Source of the DNA: Vibrio pomeroyi | GTDB lineage: Bacteria; Pseudomonadota; Gammaproteobacteria; Enterobacterales; Vibrionaceae | Assembly (NCBI GenBank): GCA_041879425.1 | Contig: CP090854.1 | Location: 1,736,001-1,800,000, forward strand | Length of the DNA: 64,000 bases | Direction of reading: 5' to 3' | Shown here: piece by piece, positions 1 to 9,226 of the stretch | How the letters are laid out: the number at the start of each line of letters is the position of its first letter | Position numbering within the stretch: the stretch's first letter is position 1 | The notes under the pieces: model-generated | What the model was told of the DNA's origin: nothing | Seen by the model: the letters and a program-made list of their open reading frames with translations, nothing else | The model's database searches: none | Program-made: the position numbers and the translations under genes

Positions 1-1836
1 CATCAAAGCATGGATATCGATACTGGTCGATTAATTCAGGCCGGTTACGCGCAATGTTCAAAATCCCCAAATCGCTTGATGATAGCTATTCACCACTTAG
101 CAGTGGATGGTGTGTCTTGGCGCATTCTGTTAGATGACCTTTGGAAGGCGTATCAACAACAAGTTGCGGGGCAAGCTATCCAGCTAATGCCGAATTCGAG
201 TGAAATCGATGAAACCGTCCGTCAAGTTGAACAATGGTCTGCTACCGAACAAGGAAAGTTGATGCAATACACTTGGCATGATTTGGTTTTGAAATCGTCA
301 AATTCAGTCAAGAGTAAGCAAGAGCTTCCTCCTGCGCTTTATCAAGATAAACAGGTTTACAAAACTGAACTATCGAATGACTTCACTCAAACGTTATTGC
401 GTGTTTCAAACACCGAGCACGGAGATATTCAAAGCGTGTTGATTGCTGCATTAGTGTCAGCATTAACGAGTGAAGTGCAACCTGAGGTTCCTCTGTACTT
501 AGAAGGACATGGTCGAGAAGCCTCTGTTTTTTCCAGCGTTGATCTATCAAGAATGGTGGGTTGGACGACCAGTTTGTACCCAATGATTGGGCATTTCCAA
601 CCTGATATTCTAGGTGTGCTCAACCAAACTCATGACTATTTAGAGAACGTTAAAAAAGATGGCGGCATTGGCTATGGCGTTAGGTATTTAAACAAAGAGA
701 CTAATGATAGTTATCGCGCAACTGCAACGTTTAACTATCTAGGCCAGTACTCAAGTGACGGCTTCGCACACTGGTGTACACCTATCGAAGGCGGAAGCCT
801 ACCTCAATCCGGACTAAATCAGATGTTGACGCCACTTGTTGTTAATTCTCAGGTTGTGTCTGGGCAGTTAAGCCTGTCATGGGAGTTTTCGAAAACGCAC
901 TATTCATTAGCGGGCATCGAGCAAATAGCAGAGCAGTATGTTGAGCGTTTAACGGCGCTTGTCAGTGCTATGAAACAAGGATCGAAAGTAGCAAAGAGTA
1001 ATCAGTGCATAGCCAACCTGCGACTGGTCGACAAACTCAATAATACAACGTGCGAGAATGAACCTGTTTTCTGTATTCACCCTGTAACAGGGCGTGTGAC
1101 GGGTTACCAGAGACTCGCACAGGCACTCGAAGGAGATAGAAGTGTATTTGGCATAAAGTCACAGAGCTTTGTATCAGAGAGCGTATTTGATTCCTCGTTT
1201 AATGATATGGCCGAGACGTACTACCAAACGATCAAACAGATCCAGCCTCATGGCCCTTATCGATTAGTCGGATGGTCATTAGGTGGGGCACTTGCTCAGG
1301 AAATCTCATTACGTTTAGAGAGGAATGGCGACGATATAGCGTTTGTTGGGTTACTCGATTGCTATGTGCCAGGCACTGAAATTGCTGAAGACCAATGGGA
1401 CTCACCAACCTCAAAAACTAAACTCATGGAACATATTTCATTGCTGCTTGGTTCAACTACGAAAGCGCAGAGGCAGAGATGTTTAGAGTTGCTCGATTCA
1501 GTACCTCCTCAAAGGTGGCCAGAAGTCTTTAATACATGGTTGGCGGAAAATAACTTCGACCACTACATGGCGGACAACGCAAAACAAATGCTCTATAGCT
1601 GGGCTGTTGAACAACACATGCGTGCTTTGTGTCGCGGGTATCAATTACCGAGCGTAAAAACCCAATTGCATTGTTGGTGGGCAGGGCAGCCAAATGGGCG
1701 CTCAGAGCTGTTATCAAAAGGGTTGAATAAGCATAACAACCTCCAATATTCCGTTGTTATAGACACGGATCATTTAGGTATCGTTCAGAATAATCAAGTA
1801 ATCAAAGACTTATACAGACATTTGTATTGTGAATAA
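1..1836 (+). CDS. Nonribosomal peptide synthetase, C-terminal part: epimerisation + thioesterase domains (5' truncated)
   Basis: The reading frame is open to the left edge, so this is only the end of a large NRPS. Epimerisation-domain motifs appear in order: HHLAVDGVSW (near nt 91), EGHGRE (nt 502), MVGWTTSLYP, GIGYG and FNYLG. A type I thioesterase follows, with the nucleophile motif GWSLGG (nt 1270) and the catalytic His in TDHLGIV (nt 1771). The epimerase would convert the carrier-bound residue to the D form, and the thioesterase would release the finished peptide. No carrier domain with a GxxS phosphopantetheine site lies between the two, so they are directly fused. The Fur-box receptor gene, acyltransferase and ornithine hydroxylase downstream place it in hydroxamate siderophore synthesis. 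An amphibactin-like product is inference. Confidence 0.88.
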   Translation, partial: HQSMDIDTGRLIQAGYAQCSKSPNRLMIAIHHLAVDGVSWRILLDDLWKAYQQQVAGQAIQLMPNSSEIDETVRQVEQWSATEQGKLMQYTWHDLVLKSSNSVKSKQELPPALYQDKQVYKTELSNDFTQTLLRVSNTEHGDIQSVLIAALVSALTSEVQPEVPLYLEGHGREASVFSSVDLSRMVGWTTSLYPMIGHFQPDILGVLNQTHDYLENVKKDGGIGYGVRYLNKETNDSYRATATFNYLGQYSSDGFAHWCTPIEGGSLPQSGLNQMLTPLVVNSQVVSGQLSLSWEFSKTHYSLAGIEQIAEQYVERLTALVSAMKQGSKVAKSNQCIANLRLVDKLNNTTCENEPVFCIHPVTGRVTGYQRLAQALEGDRSVFGIKSQSFVSESVFDSSFNDMAETYYQTIKQIQPHGPYRLVGWSLGGALAQEISLRLERNGDDIAFVGLLDCYVPGTEIAEDQWDSPTSKTKLMEHISLLLGSTTKAQRQRCLELLDSVPPQRWPEVFNTWLAENNFDHYMADNAKQMLYSWAVEQHMRALCRGYQLPSVKTQLHCWWAGQPNGRSELLSKGLNKHNNLQYSVVIDTDHLGIVQNNQVIKDLYRHLYCE

Positions 1837-1907
1837 TTTTATAAATATCTATTGCTGAGATGTTTTATTTTGAAAATTACGTGGTACACTCCGTTAAATT
1901 ATTAATC

Positions 1908-1931
1908 GCAATGATAACTATTATCGTTATT
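1908..1931 (+). promoter_or_regulatory. Putative Fur box upstream of the TonB receptor
   Basis: The sequence around AATGATAACTATTATCGTT is a near-palindrome close to the 19-bp Fur consensus. It lies about 50 bp before the receptor start, in the only sizeable gap between the NRPS and receptor genes. Iron repression of the receptor and of the genes behind it is therefore expected. The match was judged by eye. Confidence 0.7.
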
Positions 1932-1981
1932 GTTTGTGTTTTTATTGCAATTGGTTCATAGCCGTATTGAAGGAGAAATAT

Positions 1982-4207
1982 ATGAATCGGCACTTTATGC
2001 GCACCCCAACAGCACTTGCGGTCGCTTTAGTTATAACGTCAGGAATGGTTCAGGCCAACGAAGATGAAACGGTTGTTGTTATTGGTCAGCAGCTAGAAGA
2101 CAGTTCAGTCGGTCCAGATTTTAGTTACGTGGGATTAAGCAGTCGCACGGCAACCAAAACAGACGTTGCGATAGGCGAGACGCCACGAGCAATTTCTATT
2201 GTTACTCGTGAGCAGATGGACGACCGAGCGTCAATCAGTATTGCCGATGCATTGCAATACACACCGAGTATCCAAGCGAATTATTTTGGTGAAGACAACA
2301 AGCAAGATTGGTTTGTTATCCGTGGATTTAAGCAAGCAAACAGTGGCTTATATCAAGACGGAACGCGTTTGTACTCATCTGGCTTCTACAGCTGGCAGAT
2401 CGACCCGTTTGGGTTGGAGAGAGTAGAAATCTTGCGTGGTCCAGGTTCTGCATTGTACGGCCAAACCCCTCCTGGTGGTGTTATTAACGTAATCAGTAAG
2501 CGCCCACAGTTTGACGGTGGCTCGGGTCAGTTTGCTATCGAATACGGTACCGATGATCGCAAGCAAATTAGCTTAGATGTGAACACTGAAGTTAACGATA
2601 AAATGGCGTTTCGCCTACAAGCACTTGGTCGTAAAAATGGCAGCCGTGTCGATGGTGTAGAAGCTGAACGCATTTTTATCGCTCCTTCTCTGGCTTATAA
2701 ATTCACAGACGACACAAAAATTACACTACTAACCAGCTACCAGAAAGATGATTCTGATCCGTACCTACAGTTCTTACCAATGGAAGGGACGTTAACCTCG
2801 AATCCGAATGGCAAAATCAGTGATAGCACTGCAGTAGGCAATACAGATTGGGAAACGTTCGAGCGTGAACAACTGTCAGTAGGTTATGAATTTGAACATC
2901 ATTTCAATGACAGCACTTACTTCATGCAGAACACGCGTTACAGCAAGATGGACATCAATCTTCGTCAAATGTACTCCCTTGGTTACGCTAAAGACTACGG
3001 CCTGGGTGTGTATGACCCTACGGACAGTCAGATTCTACGTGGGGCATCAACGGAAGAAGGCACATCGGACGCATTCAACATTGATAACCGAGTGGTACAT
3101 ACCTTTAAAACAGGGGTTGTAGAGCATACGTTATTGGCTGGTATTGATTACCAAAACATCGATATTGATAGCAAAGATTATGCAGCAGACCCATTTGTTG
3201 CAGATGGCAATAGTTCAATTGGCATTCCAGTACCCGGAGTGGGCTTAGTTCCAATCGCTAATCCATTGTTTGATGTGTTCAATCCATCATATAGCAATAA
3301 CGTGACTCTGCTTGATTCAAACTTTAGCGTTGTTGATGAATCTGACCGCCAAACGACCAAGACCAAAAACAATCAGCTTGGCTTGTATCTACAAGATCAG
3401 ATGATGATTGCTGACAAGTGGGCTGTTCAGATTGGTGTTCGTTACGATGATTCTCAAAACAAGACTCACAACACGACTACGGGCGTAAAAACTAAGGTTG
3501 ATAACGAAGAATGGACAACCAACTTAGGTGTTGCTTACCTAATGGATAATGGCTTTACGCCATACGTTAGTTATGCACAGTCGTTCAATCCTATTATTCA
3601 ACTTGACGTAAATGGCGACCCGGCTAAACCAGAACGCGGCGAACAGTATGAAGTGGGTTTGAAATACCAACCGCGTAGTTTCGAAGGTTACTTTAATATA
3701 GCGGCATTTGAAGTCTCAAAAGAAAACCTAGCGCGCACTGTTAATAGTCAGCTAACGCAAATTGGTGAAGTTCGTAACCGTGGTATTGAATTAGAGGCGG
3801 TGGCTAACGTAACCGAAGAGCTAACGTTAATCGGTAACGTGTCATTCATTGATTCTGAAATTACTGAAGATGCAAACAGCAGTTATGTGGGTAACACTCC
3901 GTCACAAATTGCTGATCAACTGGCTTCGGCTTGGGCAAACTACCGTTTCTTGAGTGGTCCACTTGATGGGCTAACAGTTGGTGCGGGTGCACGTTACGTT
4001 GGTGATTCATACGCTGATAATACCGAGACGAACGTTGTTCCTTCGTACACATTGTTTGACGCAACATTGAGTTACCGAATCGAAGATTACAAGTTCCAAG
4101 TTGCAGCAAAGAACTTAGCAGACAAAGAGTACGTGGCTACGTGTGACTTCTACTGCTTCTACGGCGATCGCCGTAATGTGATTGCGAGCGTAACTTATGA
4201 CTGGTAA
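1982..4207 (+). CDS. TonB-dependent ferric siderophore receptor
   Basis: An outer-membrane gated barrel of 741 residues that should import the ferric form of the siderophore made by the neighbouring genes. The chosen ATG follows an AAGGAGAAA ribosome site and starts a classical signal peptide (cut likely after MVQA). A frame extending further upstream lacks such a site. The mature start carries a TonB-box-like ETVVVIG, then a plug domain (GETPRAISIVT, RGFKQ, RGPGSALYGQTPPGG) and a long barrel ending in an aromatic residue (VTYDW). The FhuE/FpvA-like plug fits a hydroxamate ligand. The exact ligand is unproven. Confidence 0.92.
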   Translation: MNRHFMRTPTALAVALVITSGMVQANEDETVVVIGQQLEDSSVGPDFSYVGLSSRTATKTDVAIGETPRAISIVTREQMDDRASISIADALQYTPSIQANYFGEDNKQDWFVIRGFKQANSGLYQDGTRLYSSGFYSWQIDPFGLERVEILRGPGSALYGQTPPGGVINVISKRPQFDGGSGQFAIEYGTDDRKQISLDVNTEVNDKMAFRLQALGRKNGSRVDGVEAERIFIAPSLAYKFTDDTKITLLTSYQKDDSDPYLQFLPMEGTLTSNPNGKISDSTAVGNTDWETFEREQLSVGYEFEHHFNDSTYFMQNTRYSKMDINLRQMYSLGYAKDYGLGVYDPTDSQILRGASTEEGTSDAFNIDNRVVHTFKTGVVEHTLLAGIDYQNIDIDSKDYAADPFVADGNSSIGIPVPGVGLVPIANPLFDVFNPSYSNNVTLLDSNFSVVDESDRQTTKTKNNQLGLYLQDQMMIADKWAVQIGVRYDDSQNKTHNTTTGVKTKVDNEEWTTNLGVAYLMDNGFTPYVSYAQSFNPIIQLDVNGDPAKPERGEQYEVGLKYQPRSFEGYFNIAAFEVSKENLARTVNSQLTQIGEVRNRGIELEAVANVTEELTLIGNVSFIDSEITEDANSSYVGNTPSQIADQLASAWANYRFLSGPLDGLTVGAGARYVGDSYADNTETNVVPSYTLFDATLSYRIEDYKFQVAAKNLADKEYVATCDFYCFYGDRRNVIASVTYDW

Positions 4208-5174
4208 CCACCAGCCTTTGAACACTCTGCCCGATGGGCAGAGTGTTTCTTTAAGTGAGGCACAAGACAGTTACTGCGTGGAAGTAAGCTCAGGTGTGAT
4301 TGAAGTTGTACGTGAAACAAACCAGTTCTGGCGTTTAACTCAAATGACAGCGCTCAATACGGAACAACTTTCTGCCTTTGCCATTCTATTCTCTGCTAAC
4401 CCTGAGATTCGAACGATTGAACTCGGACAGTTTAAAAGCGAAGTGTTGGATTCTTTGTGTTTTGAAACTGCTGAAGGTTTAAAGGTGTTATGGCGTGAAG
4501 CCGTTATGCAAACACCTGATCTTTGGCTCAAAAATAGGAATCATAACCTTTACCCGCACAAGCAAGTCCTCGACGCTGCAGGGTATCACCCAGCCAGACC
4601 AAAGCCCTTATTGGGTGAGTTGTATCGCCGTTATATTCCCGATCTTAACGCCGTACTCACTCTAGAAGGCTTAGATGTCGACAAACACTTAACCTTCTTC
4701 AATAAGTGGCAAAACAGCCAGCGTGTTGCGAATTTCTGGGAGCAAACTGGCTCACTGGAAGAGCACAGGAAGTACTTAGAGGAATCAGTTAAAAACAATA
4801 AGAACCAGCTTCTTATTGTGTGTTTAGACAATCAGCCTTTCGCTTATATCGAAGTGTACTGGACCAAAGAAGACCGAATCGCACCTTATTACGCGGCAGG
4901 GGATTATGACCGGGGTATTCATATGCTGGTCGGTGAAGAATCCCACCGTGGTGCACATAAAGTAGCGGCTTGGCTGCCTTCCGTTTGCCACTTCATCTAT
5001 CTATCAGATCCCCGTACAGAAAAGATTGTTAGCGAGCCAAGAGCCGATAACGACAAGATGATCGGATATCTGCAGAAATATGGATTTGCCAAGGTAAAAG
5101 AATTTGAATTTCCGCACAAACGTGCGGCTTTAATGTGTCAGTTGAAAGACAGCTTTTTCAGTAACGAGTTCTAA
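4197..5174 (+). CDS. N5-hydroxyornithine acyltransferase, IucB/AlcB-type GNAT
   Basis: A 325-residue GNAT-fold siderophore acyltransferase. The central segment ARPKPLLGELYRRYIPDL resembles the conserved motif of IucB, AlcB and RhbD. The C-terminal half carries the rest of the fold (IEVYWTKEDRIAPYY, HMLVGEE, DNDKMIGYLQKYGF). It should transfer an acyl group, probably acetyl, from CoA to N5-hydroxyornithine to form the hydroxamate. Its ATG lies inside the last codons of the receptor gene (11-bp overlap), which points to translational coupling and one transcript. The N-terminal ~90 residues are less conserved in such proteins and no good ribosome site is visible, so the start is the weakest part. 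Confidence 0.82.
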   Translation: MTGNHQPLNTLPDGQSVSLSEAQDSYCVEVSSGVIEVVRETNQFWRLTQMTALNTEQLSAFAILFSANPEIRTIELGQFKSEVLDSLCFETAEGLKVLWREAVMQTPDLWLKNRNHNLYPHKQVLDAAGYHPARPKPLLGELYRRYIPDLNAVLTLEGLDVDKHLTFFNKWQNSQRVANFWEQTGSLEEHRKYLEESVKNNKNQLLIVCLDNQPFAYIEVYWTKEDRIAPYYAAGDYDRGIHMLVGEESHRGAHKVAAWLPSVCHFIYLSDPRTEKIVSEPRADNDKMIGYLQKYGFAKVKEFEFPHKRAALMCQLKDSFFSNEF

Positions 5175-5248
5175 TAATGAAGCGGTAAGTACTGGTAAAG
5201 GGAGTCGGAATAGGGGCCTTGTACCCAACAATTATCATGAGGTTATAC

Positions 5249-6538
5249 ATGACGAAACAAATTAAGGAATATGATGTTCTCGGAGTAGGTTTTGGCCCTG
5301 CTAATTTATCGATAGCCATTGCGTTAGAAGAACAAGCTAAAGACAAAGGCTTAAGTTATTGCTTCTTAGAGCAAAAACCTCATTTTGAATGGCACGGCGG
5401 CATGTTGCTTGATGGAACAAGAATGCAGATCTCTTGTTTGAAAGATCTGGTGACGTTACGAAACCCAACAAGCCCATACTCGTTCGTAAACTATTTGCAC
5501 ACCAAAGACAGGCTCAATGCTTTCATCAATCTAGGTAGCATGAACCCTTCCCGTGTTGAGTTTAACGACTACCTGACTTGGGTTGCTAATCAATTCTCAG
5601 AACGCGTAAATTACGGCCAGCGAGTCATTGATATTGAAGCGATTGAAGAAAACGGTCATAGCTCAAAAGTAAAAGTTACCTCTACCGATATACACGGCAA
5701 TCAGACGGTTCGAATCGCTAAGAACCTTATTGTTGGTATGGGAGGAATGCCGAAGCTACCGAAACAGTTTGAAGGCCATGATAATGAACAAATTATCCAT
5801 TCTTCAAAATACAAAGCATGGCGCGAGACCTTTAAAGGAAATTCAGAGCCTAAAATCGCGATAGTCGGAGCAGGGCAGAGCGCGGCAGAAATATTCGTTG
5901 ATCTAACAAACCGTTATGCCGATGGCGAGATTCATATGGTCAACCGTCGCTTCGCATTACACCCTGCCGATGATAGCCCGTTCGTTAATGAGGTGTTCGA
6001 TCCTGATTTCACTGACCATATGTATGAAAGCACGCAAGAGCAGCGCGATCATATTCTTTCTCGATTTAGTGCAACCAACTACTCGGTAGTCGATACCGAA
6101 GAGCTCAATGCAATATATGAGTTACTCTATTTGCAAAAAGTAACGGGAGAAGGCAAACATCAGCATCTACGCTGCCATGACATTCAAGAAGTCGCGCAGA
6201 AGGATGACAAAGTCGCAATGCGCTTGAATGACACGATCAATAAAACACAGACATGGAATGAATACGATGCCATCATTCTTGCCACTGGTTATCGATACGA
6301 TGAGTTCAACCAAATGCTGAGCTCAATTGAACCTTTGATTGATAGTAAATCGGTAGGGCGTTCATACCAATTAGACATGAAGCCAAGCTGTGACGTCAAA
6401 ATCTTCTTACAGGGTTGTTGTGAATCTTCTCACGGCCTAAGTGACACGCTTCTTTCAGTGTTGGCTGTTCGTTCTAAAGAAATTGTGGATGCGCTTCTTT
6501 CTAGTTCTAACCAAACGGTTGAGACTGAAAAAGCGTAA
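5249..6538 (+). CDS. L-ornithine N5-monooxygenase (PvdA family)
   Basis: A flavin- and NADPH-dependent N-hydroxylase, the first step in making hydroxamate siderophores. Visible motifs are the FAD loop GVGFGPANLS, the family signature MQISCLKDLVTLRNPTSPYS, the NADPH loop GAGQSAAE and the C-terminal ATGYRYDE. The product of 429 residues is normal for the family. The ATG at 5249 is preferred because GAGGT precedes it by a suitable spacing; an in-frame ATG 30 bp earlier has no such site. It follows the acyltransferase by 74 bp and is probably in the same iron-regulated unit. A terminator follows directly. Confidence 0.92.
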   Translation: MTKQIKEYDVLGVGFGPANLSIAIALEEQAKDKGLSYCFLEQKPHFEWHGGMLLDGTRMQISCLKDLVTLRNPTSPYSFVNYLHTKDRLNAFINLGSMNPSRVEFNDYLTWVANQFSERVNYGQRVIDIEAIEENGHSSKVKVTSTDIHGNQTVRIAKNLIVGMGGMPKLPKQFEGHDNEQIIHSSKYKAWRETFKGNSEPKIAIVGAGQSAAEIFVDLTNRYADGEIHMVNRRFALHPADDSPFVNEVFDPDFTDHMYESTQEQRDHILSRFSATNYSVVDTEELNAIYELLYLQKVTGEGKHQHLRCHDIQEVAQKDDKVAMRLNDTINKTQTWNEYDAIILATGYRYDEFNQMLSSIEPLIDSKSVGRSYQLDMKPSCDVKIFLQGCCESSHGLSDTLLSVLAVRSKEIVDALLSSSNQTVETEKA

Positions 6539-6551
6539 TCAAAATTGCTAC

Positions 6552-6587
6552 TTAGCGCCGAGCCCTTGAGTTTGGCGCTAATTTTCT
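6552..6587 (+). terminator. Rho-independent terminator after the siderophore genes
   Basis: A perfect 8-bp stem, TTAGCGCC with GGCGCTAA, encloses a 14-nt loop and is followed by a T-rich tail. It sits just after the monooxygenase stop. Confidence 0.8.
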
Positions 6588-6611
6588 AGATACATATTTT
6601 CTAGATACATA
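6582..6611. repeat. Perfect 15-bp tandem duplication
   Basis: TTTTCTAGATACATA occurs twice back to back next to the terminator tail. The rest of the gap up to 6885 is AT-rich, holds no open frame I can support, and should contain the promoter of the next gene. Confidence 0.85.
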
Positions 6612-6885
6612 GATAGCTCCCCAATTTTTATATTCCTTCGCTACCTTTCTCTTATTCATACCAATAATATTTTTACTTTAGTCATCGCTATTCTCAGCTC
6701 AATACTCGATTCTCTTATTACGGGGTTTATCTTGGGTTCAAACAGAGCAACTATCGCCGATAAATCAAACAACTAGACGTTGATTAAAACTATCAATACG
6801 ATTTACTACAGCAGTTGTTGAGCACAAAGCCTATATTGACTAGAATGACGCACTTTTTTTATTTACGTACATACAGGTAATGAAC

Positions 6886-7140
6886 ATGAGCGATACTAAT
6901 TCAAGACCAGCTTTACCAGATCATCTTGCAGGCAACCCACGCAGCCCACACCACGTGGCTGAGTGTTTCGAATACCCAATCGGCATTCGTCTAAATGGTA
7001 AAGAGCGTACTGATGTTGAAGAATACTGCATCAGCGAAGGTTGGGTTAAGATCCCTTCACCTAAAGCGCTGGATCGTCGTGGTCAGCCAATGCTTATTAC
7101 TCTTAAAGGCACTGTAGAAGCTTACTACATCGAAGACTAA
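6886..7140 (+). CDS. DUF3297 family protein
   Basis: A small protein of 84 residues matching the DUF3297 family as I know it (PALPDHLAGNPRSPHH near the start, EYPIGIRLNGKERTDVEEYC in the middle, GQPMLITLKGTVEAYY at the end). No catalytic motif, signal peptide or membrane segment is visible, and its function is unknown. An ACAGGT ribosome site supports the ATG at 6886 over the one 6 bp earlier. It is a single-gene unit with a terminator on each side. Its regular codon use suggests a well-expressed core gene. Confidence 0.85.
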   Translation: MSDTNSRPALPDHLAGNPRSPHHVAECFEYPIGIRLNGKERTDVEEYCISEGWVKIPSPKALDRRGQPMLITLKGTVEAYYIED

Positions 7141-7172
7141 TTGATGTCGTAATAGCTAAAGCCTATTTATTG

Positions 7173-7208
7173 AAGGGTCTAGAGAAATCTAGGCCCTTTT
7201 GGTTTTTA
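7173..7208 (+). terminator. Rho-independent terminator after the DUF3297 gene
   Basis: Arms AAGGGTCTAGA and TCTAGGCCCTT (one mismatch) flank a GAAA tetraloop, and a T-rich tail follows. Confidence 0.8.
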
Positions 7209-7228
7209 TCGTGTTCAGCGATTTTTAC

Positions 7229-7729
7229 TTACCACGCAATACCGGCGCCAATTGAAAACTCCAAATCTTCTCCTTCAGCCTTATCGAAACCTGCGGTAAC
7301 CACAAAGCCACTGTCCATAATATAGGTCGCGTCCAAACCACCAACTTGTTTGGTTGAGCTATCGGAGAACTCACGGTTCTCTAGCGTTACGTCTGTATGT
7401 GTGCGTTTGATGCCGTAACCGGGTGTGATGTACAAATTTTCTGTGATACCAATCGGTGCGTGAAACTGATATTCGTTGTCACGTTGTTTGTATTCGTAAG
7501 AATCATCGTCCTCGTTATAAGCAGAACGTGTAAATTCGACACCATAACCTATAGTTCCTGGACCTTGATATTTGATATATGAAGCAGACCAATCTCTCCA
7601 ACCGCGTTCAGCCGATAGCCCAAATGTAATAGCCGTTTCTTCTTGCGTTTGTTCATAGGCTTGAACGTGTGAAGTGCCGAAGATTAGGGTTGCGGCAAGA
7701 ATAAGAAGGGGGAGTTTGTTATTGGTCAT
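7229..7729 (-). CDS. Small outer-membrane beta-barrel-like protein
   Basis: A 166-residue protein with a signal peptide (MTNNKLPLLILAATLIFG, cut likely after HVQA). It then shows alternating polar/aromatic strands such as YGVEFTRSAY, EYQFHAPIGI and LYITPGYGIK and ends in Trp (SIGAGIAW), as expected of an outer-membrane barrel of about eight strands. I recognise no specific family. It lies downstream of the lipoprotein gene on the same strand with 188 bp between, so co-transcription is possible but not assured. Confidence 0.65.
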   Translation of the reverse strand: MTNNKLPLLILAATLIFGTSHVQAYEQTQEETAITFGLSAERGWRDWSASYIKYQGPGTIGYGVEFTRSAYNEDDDSYEYKQRDNEYQFHAPIGITENLYITPGYGIKRTHTDVTLENREFSDSSTKQVGGLDATYIMDSGFVVTAGFDKAEGEDLEFSIGAGIAW

Positions 7730-7850
7730 TGGATCGCTCGCTTATGTATACAAATATCAGCGCTTCTCATGGAGATAGAACGCCATTAAATGAGTAACTT
7801 AGTCGGGATCGTCCTTGAGCTTTTTGTTATGTGTTCCTTTGTGTTTGTTT

Positions 7851-7884
7851 CGAATAGCACTCTCGATGATGAGAGTGTTATTCG
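7851..7884 (-). terminator. Hairpin between the two minus-strand envelope genes
   Basis: CGAATAGCACTCTC pairs with GAGAGTGTTATTCG, 13 of 14 positions plus one wobble, around a 6-nt loop. There is no clear U-tract, so it may be a weak terminator or an mRNA-stabilising structure after the lipoprotein gene. Confidence 0.45.
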
Positions 7885-7917
7885 ATAGGGGGCTAGTTAT
7901 TCAAATCGCGTTGTACA

Positions 7918-8628
7918 CTATTTTAAAGTGCGTAGCTTATTGACCTGCATCTTTGTTCGTACTTTTGTAACTTCGGCATGAGAAGGCAGTTTGTCTTTTA
8001 CTTTGTTCTTGATGTCAGACATCGGAATAAAGTTCCACTTGCCGTCGTGATACTTAAGAACGAATGTTTCACGGTCCATTTCTTCACGGAAAATCCAAAC
8101 ACCATCGTCTAGACGTTTAAAGTCGCCAACCACGTTACCGTTGGTGTCTCGAACTGTCCAAAATGCGTATTCAGTATCTTGGTAATTCTCTTTATTACCC
8201 TGAATTTCTTTGTCGCCAACCGAGACTGTAACTTCGTCATCTTTAACCAAGATCTCTCCGACAAAACGATCATTTACATGAATACCATATAAGGTTTCAT
8301 TTTCATCTGACCTGAGCTTTGTAGTTGAAATATGAGCATTTCCGTTGTCACGATTGAAGAAAGGAATATCACCTAACTCTGGGATGTGTACAAACCCGAG
8401 ATCCGCTTGAGCGATTTTGTCTTTCAGTGTTGGTGCGTCAACGCCATAGTTCGGATCTGGATTGTCGTAATCGCCATCTTTGTCTGAGTCATCTAGTCCA
8501 AAACCTGGATCGATATTTTCAAAACCGTAATCGCCATCGAATTGCGGTTGTGCTGGGTCCGAGGTTCCACCTGATGAGCAACCCGCTAGAACGGCAGTAA
8601 GTACAAGAGCGATAAGTGATTTGTTCAT
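7918..8628 (-). CDS. Lipoprotein with an acidic calcium-type repeat segment
   Basis: A lipoprotein of 236 residues. The signal peptide MNKSLIALVLTAVLAGCSS contains the lipobox LAGC, and AGGAAAT precedes this ATG, so the longer upstream frame is rejected. After the anchor comes an acidic stretch with DSDKDGDYDNPDPNYG, like the Asp-rich loops that bind calcium in thrombospondin-3-type repeats. A mixed beta domain then ends in a basic tail. Family unknown to me. Cell-surface or periplasmic attachment is inferred from the lipobox. Confidence 0.75.
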   Translation of the reverse strand: MNKSLIALVLTAVLAGCSSGGTSDPAQPQFDGDYGFENIDPGFGLDDSDKDGDYDNPDPNYGVDAPTLKDKIAQADLGFVHIPELGDIPFFNRDNGNAHISTTKLRSDENETLYGIHVNDRFVGEILVKDDEVTVSVGDKEIQGNKENYQDTEYAFWTVRDTNGNVVGDFKRLDDGVWIFREEMDRETFVLKYHDGKWNFIPMSDIKNKVKDKLPSHAEVTKVRTKMQVNKLRTLK

Positions 8629-9226
8629 GATATTTCCTATCGTTGGGTTTATTCGTAAACACTTGATGCGCAGAAATGATTCTTGTGGGAGTAAGCCACT
8701 TATGTTTCTTATCACGGATATTCAATGTGATTAGGACTGCTGCATCGCTTGAGGTTGTACGATACGCAATCCAAAGTGTTCAATAAATAAACTGATCAAT
8801 AGGTTTAACATCACGAATGGTTATGTGTTTATTTCGAAAAAGAACAACTACGGAGATGAATTAATAAGAGAAAGGGAGGTTGAATTGAGTTTTTGTTCTC
8901 TGATTAGTTCTAAAAAACGTCTTTCCAAATATGCATTCGCAAGAATAATGCGATGAGCTTTGATTGCTTTGTGTTCGATTGCTCATTTTTGTCTATTTTT
9001 CACTCGGCCACTGGTTGGTTAAATAATATTCATGTAGTCGAAAATATGAAGCGTAGTCTAACTAAATGAAACTAATTTGCTGTATTTAAAGTAATTAATT
9101 GTTAATGGCTATCTCTGTCACAGAAATTAATCCTGAAGCACATACAATCCCTCATGTTTTCGAATGAGCGTAAATTTTTTCGTTCGAGCATTTTATTCTT
9201 CCTTTGCCCAATAATATGAGGTTCCT
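8629..9226. other. 598-bp gene-free region; probable glpT promoter at its right end
   Basis: No open frame of use was found. It is AT-rich and separates a minus-strand gene from glpT, so it should hold two divergent promoters. Near 9155-9195 there are TTCGAATGAGCG and CGTTCGAGCAT, two degenerate halves that loosely resemble GlpR operator sequences. That assignment is weak. Confidence 0.4.
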
